Below, piece by piece: positions 62,706-64,000 of a DNA stretch of 64,000 nt. The stretch is from WVZL01 sp041862375. Lineage in GTDB: Bacteria; Acidobacteriota; Aminicenantia; Aminicenantales; Aminicenantaceae. Numbering within the stretch: position 1 is the stretch's first letter; the number at the start of each line of letters is the position of its first letter. The DNA is taken from positions 92,551 to 156,550 of the forward strand of contig JBGVTE010000141.1 in assembly GCA_041862375.1 (NCBI GenBank). Reading direction: 5' to 3'. The position numbers and the translations under genes were made by a program. Below the pieces are notes generated by a model. It saw only the letters and a list, made by a program, of their open reading frames with translations. It had not been told where the DNA came from and did no database searches.

Positions 62706-63086
62706 TTTTTCCTCCTTGAGAGGGCTTTTATAAATTCATTTATTCGAGATCCTGATTAAGGGTAGATTAAAGGATTTCTGCCCTGATATTCGACTTGAGA
62801 TGCTCAGAGTACCTTTTTCTATTGGCATTTCTTTTCTATCCGCTCATTAAAATAAGGAGCAATTTTTATGCCATAATAGCCATATTTGATTCCAGGCTAA
62901 GCTTAAAAATTAAATGACTAAATTTATTTTTTAGGGGAGGAATTACTATTTCTTTGTTTTAAAAAGATATTATAGTTTCAAAGGAAAGAATAGAGTTAGA
63001 CATATGAAGTAAATTTTTTTTACATGTGTAAAGAATTTTTTGTAAAGATTGGGGAAGGTTCTATTTTTAAATAAAAAGGTTCCTAA
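62706..63086. other. Intergenic region
   Basis: A+T-rich and without a supported gene. The 62710-62720 segment (TTTCCTCCTTG) carries the minus-strand ribosome-binding site of tonB. Nothing else stands out. Confidence 0.4.
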
Positions 63087-63821
63087 TTACTCGAGAGAAA
63101 GAAGTTTTCCAAAGTGCTTAATCTTCACAGAATGATTGAGAAGTTTTTGTAGTCCATAGAGGGAAGCGGAATTACTGGAAATCACGGGAATTCCTGCCTC
63201 ATCCTCTAAGGATTGCAGTAGTTGAGCAGAGGGCATATTTGTACAGGAGAGAAAAAGGGTATCTGCGTTCAATTTTTTCATTAGAAACCGGCTTGCTTTA
63301 ATAATGCGCTCTGCCGGTACTCTTCCAATCTCTAGATTAGATGTTAAATTAAAGCCTTCTACTGATACTACTTCCAGCTCAGGCATAGATTCTTCCAAGA
63401 ATTGTACTTCAAGAGAGTTTAATTCAGGAATATAAGGTGTCAATATGGCCAGATGCCGTGCTTTGATCGCCTTAAGGGCCATGACAACGCATTCAGAAGT
63501 TGTTATAGAGGGAATATCTGTAGCCAGCTCAATAATATTCTTGAGGTTGTTAATGCCATTTCTGCCGCCAATAAAAGATCCTGATGTACAAGCAAGACAA
63601 ATTCCATCCACCGATGCATCAGCAAGAAGGAGAGCTGCTTGCTTGAGATTTGTTGCCATTTCATTAAGAGCTGAAGGAGTGACCTCTTCAAGTTTAATTC
63701 GCGATGTGTGGAAGGTAATCTGGGGATGAGCAGCTGCCATTTGAGCAAATTCTGGCTCCGCAGTTGTGTTAGAGGAGGGAATAATCAGCCCAAGCCTCAC
63801 TTTTAATGAATTGGATTTCAC
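63087..63821 (-). CDS. Asp/Glu racemase superfamily protein (maleate isomerase/AMDase-like)
   Basis: 244 residues. LGLIIPSSNTTAEPEFAQM at the N-terminus and the two catalytic-Cys regions CLACTSGSF and LFLSCTNMPS are those of the maleate cis-trans isomerase/arylmalonate decarboxylase branch. Both Cys are present, which favours isomerase or racemase over decarboxylase chemistry. The substrate is unknown. It is transcribed in the same direction as the partial ORF at the right edge. Confidence 0.85.
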   Translation of the reverse strand: MKSNSLKVRLGLIIPSSNTTAEPEFAQMAAAHPQITFHTSRIKLEEVTPSALNEMATNLKQAALLLADASVDGICLACTSGSFIGGRNGINNLKNIIELATDIPSITTSECVVMALKAIKARHLAILTPYIPELNSLEVQFLEESMPELEVVSVEGFNLTSNLEIGRVPAERIIKASRFLMKKLNADTLFLSCTNMPSAQLLQSLEDEAGIPVISSNSASLYGLQKLLNHSVKIKHFGKLLSLE

Positions 63822-63895
63822 TCTTATCTCCCTATAACCTTCTATTATGTTGACACGTTCTTTATTTACTAATAATAGGGCGTCACAAAAATAGT

Positions 63896-64000
63896 TTAAA
63901 AAGCATATCGAGGTAAAAACGATTTGACATACCTGATTTTATCAGTAAAGCCCATTCGATGAGCCGCCAAAGCTACCAACAATACAGTTATATGAGAAAT
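63896..64000 (-). CDS. C-terminal end of an unidentified protein (cut by window edge)
   Basis: On the minus strand the frame is open from the window edge for 34 codons to TAA at 63896 (contains LLVALAAHRMGFTDKIRYVK). Composition is plausible for a protein, and it lies 75 bases upstream of the racemase-family gene in the same direction. No family can be named from this tail. Confidence 0.35.
   Translation of the reverse strand: MSHITVLLVALAAHRMGFTDKIRYVKSFLPRYAF

Noticed and set aside
62215..62733. Plus-strand ORFs rich in Thr-Pro-Pro-Ser and Gly
   Set aside because: Antisense shadows of the tonB low-complexity linkers.

Overview
The window reads as a chromosomal segment of a double-membraned (diderm), low-to-moderate G+C bacterium. 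Evidence is TonB, several signal-peptide proteins built like outer-membrane beta-barrels and ending in Phe, Tat signals, lipoproteins and a SecG. The mix of an orphan FtsX-type permease with an N-terminal 'permease prefix' segment beside a PadR regulator, a fused ADP-forming acetyl-CoA synthetase, multiple alkaline-phosphatase-superfamily paralogs and TldD/TldE suggests the Acidobacteriota/Aminicenantes neighbourhood. That placement is inference from gene content and was not tested.

Layout. 1-11.6 kb (mostly + strand): end of a two-gene ABC exporter, a DUF3352-like exported protein (-), an M28-type metallopeptidase with a nitroreductase, a decayed DUF1295 gene followed by a beta-barrel protein, an SDR/DUF2867 protein and a DUF2177 protein, then a DevA-DevB-DevC-like ABC exporter whose middle is visibly more G+C-rich. 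11.7-22.3 kb (- strand): one long probable operon read from 22.3 kb downwards: two-fold glutaredoxin-like protein, ADP-forming acyl-CoA synthetase, three paralogous alkaline-phosphatase-superfamily phosphohydrolases, a small ribbon-helix-helix-like protein, a predicted Oxa1-superfamily-like membrane protein and an aminotransferase. 22.3-25.4 kb: YccF, intergenic repeats and a GC-rich palindrome, and a barrel protein. 25.4-33 kb: Trx2-like thioredoxin, Tat-targeted TldD plus TldE, a divergent HMG-CoA-reductase-like protein (-), and a PerR-like regulator with palindromic operator followed by a di-haem peroxidase and a barrel protein.

33-36.7 kb: a two-gene ABC exporter (-), divergent from a 46-residue small ORF, a LiaF/DUF5668-like membrane protein and a radical SAM protein. 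36.7-40.2 kb: a permease-PadR pair bounded by tRNA-Leu(GAG) and a second copy of the tRNA 3' end, suggesting an integrated and decayed element. 40.2-43.6 kb: glycolytic operon gap-pgk-tpiA-secG. 43.8-51.6 kb: PlsY fused to a CTP-dependent lipid-kinase-like domain, Nnr, TsaE, ThiE, MscS, Apt and an NCS2 purine permease. 51.7-57.8 kb: GH3 (NagZ-like) enzyme convergent with a sodium:solute symporter, then two divergent glycosyltransferases, one GpgS-like (glucosylglycerate, a compatible solute). 57.8-64 kb: a periplasmic adaptor without its pump, a large Cys-rich lipoprotein-like chimera of a solute-binding N-lobe and a DUF6345-like domain, TonB with striking low-complexity linkers, and an Asp/Glu-racemase-superfamily enzyme.

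No rRNA, CRISPR array, intact transposase or phage module was seen. The best candidates for something undescribed are the 59.7-61.9 kb chimera, the small ORF/radical SAM locus at 35 kb, the PlsY-kinase fusion, the HMGR-like protein lacking expected catalytic residues, and the Oxa1-like protein in the phosphohydrolase operon.
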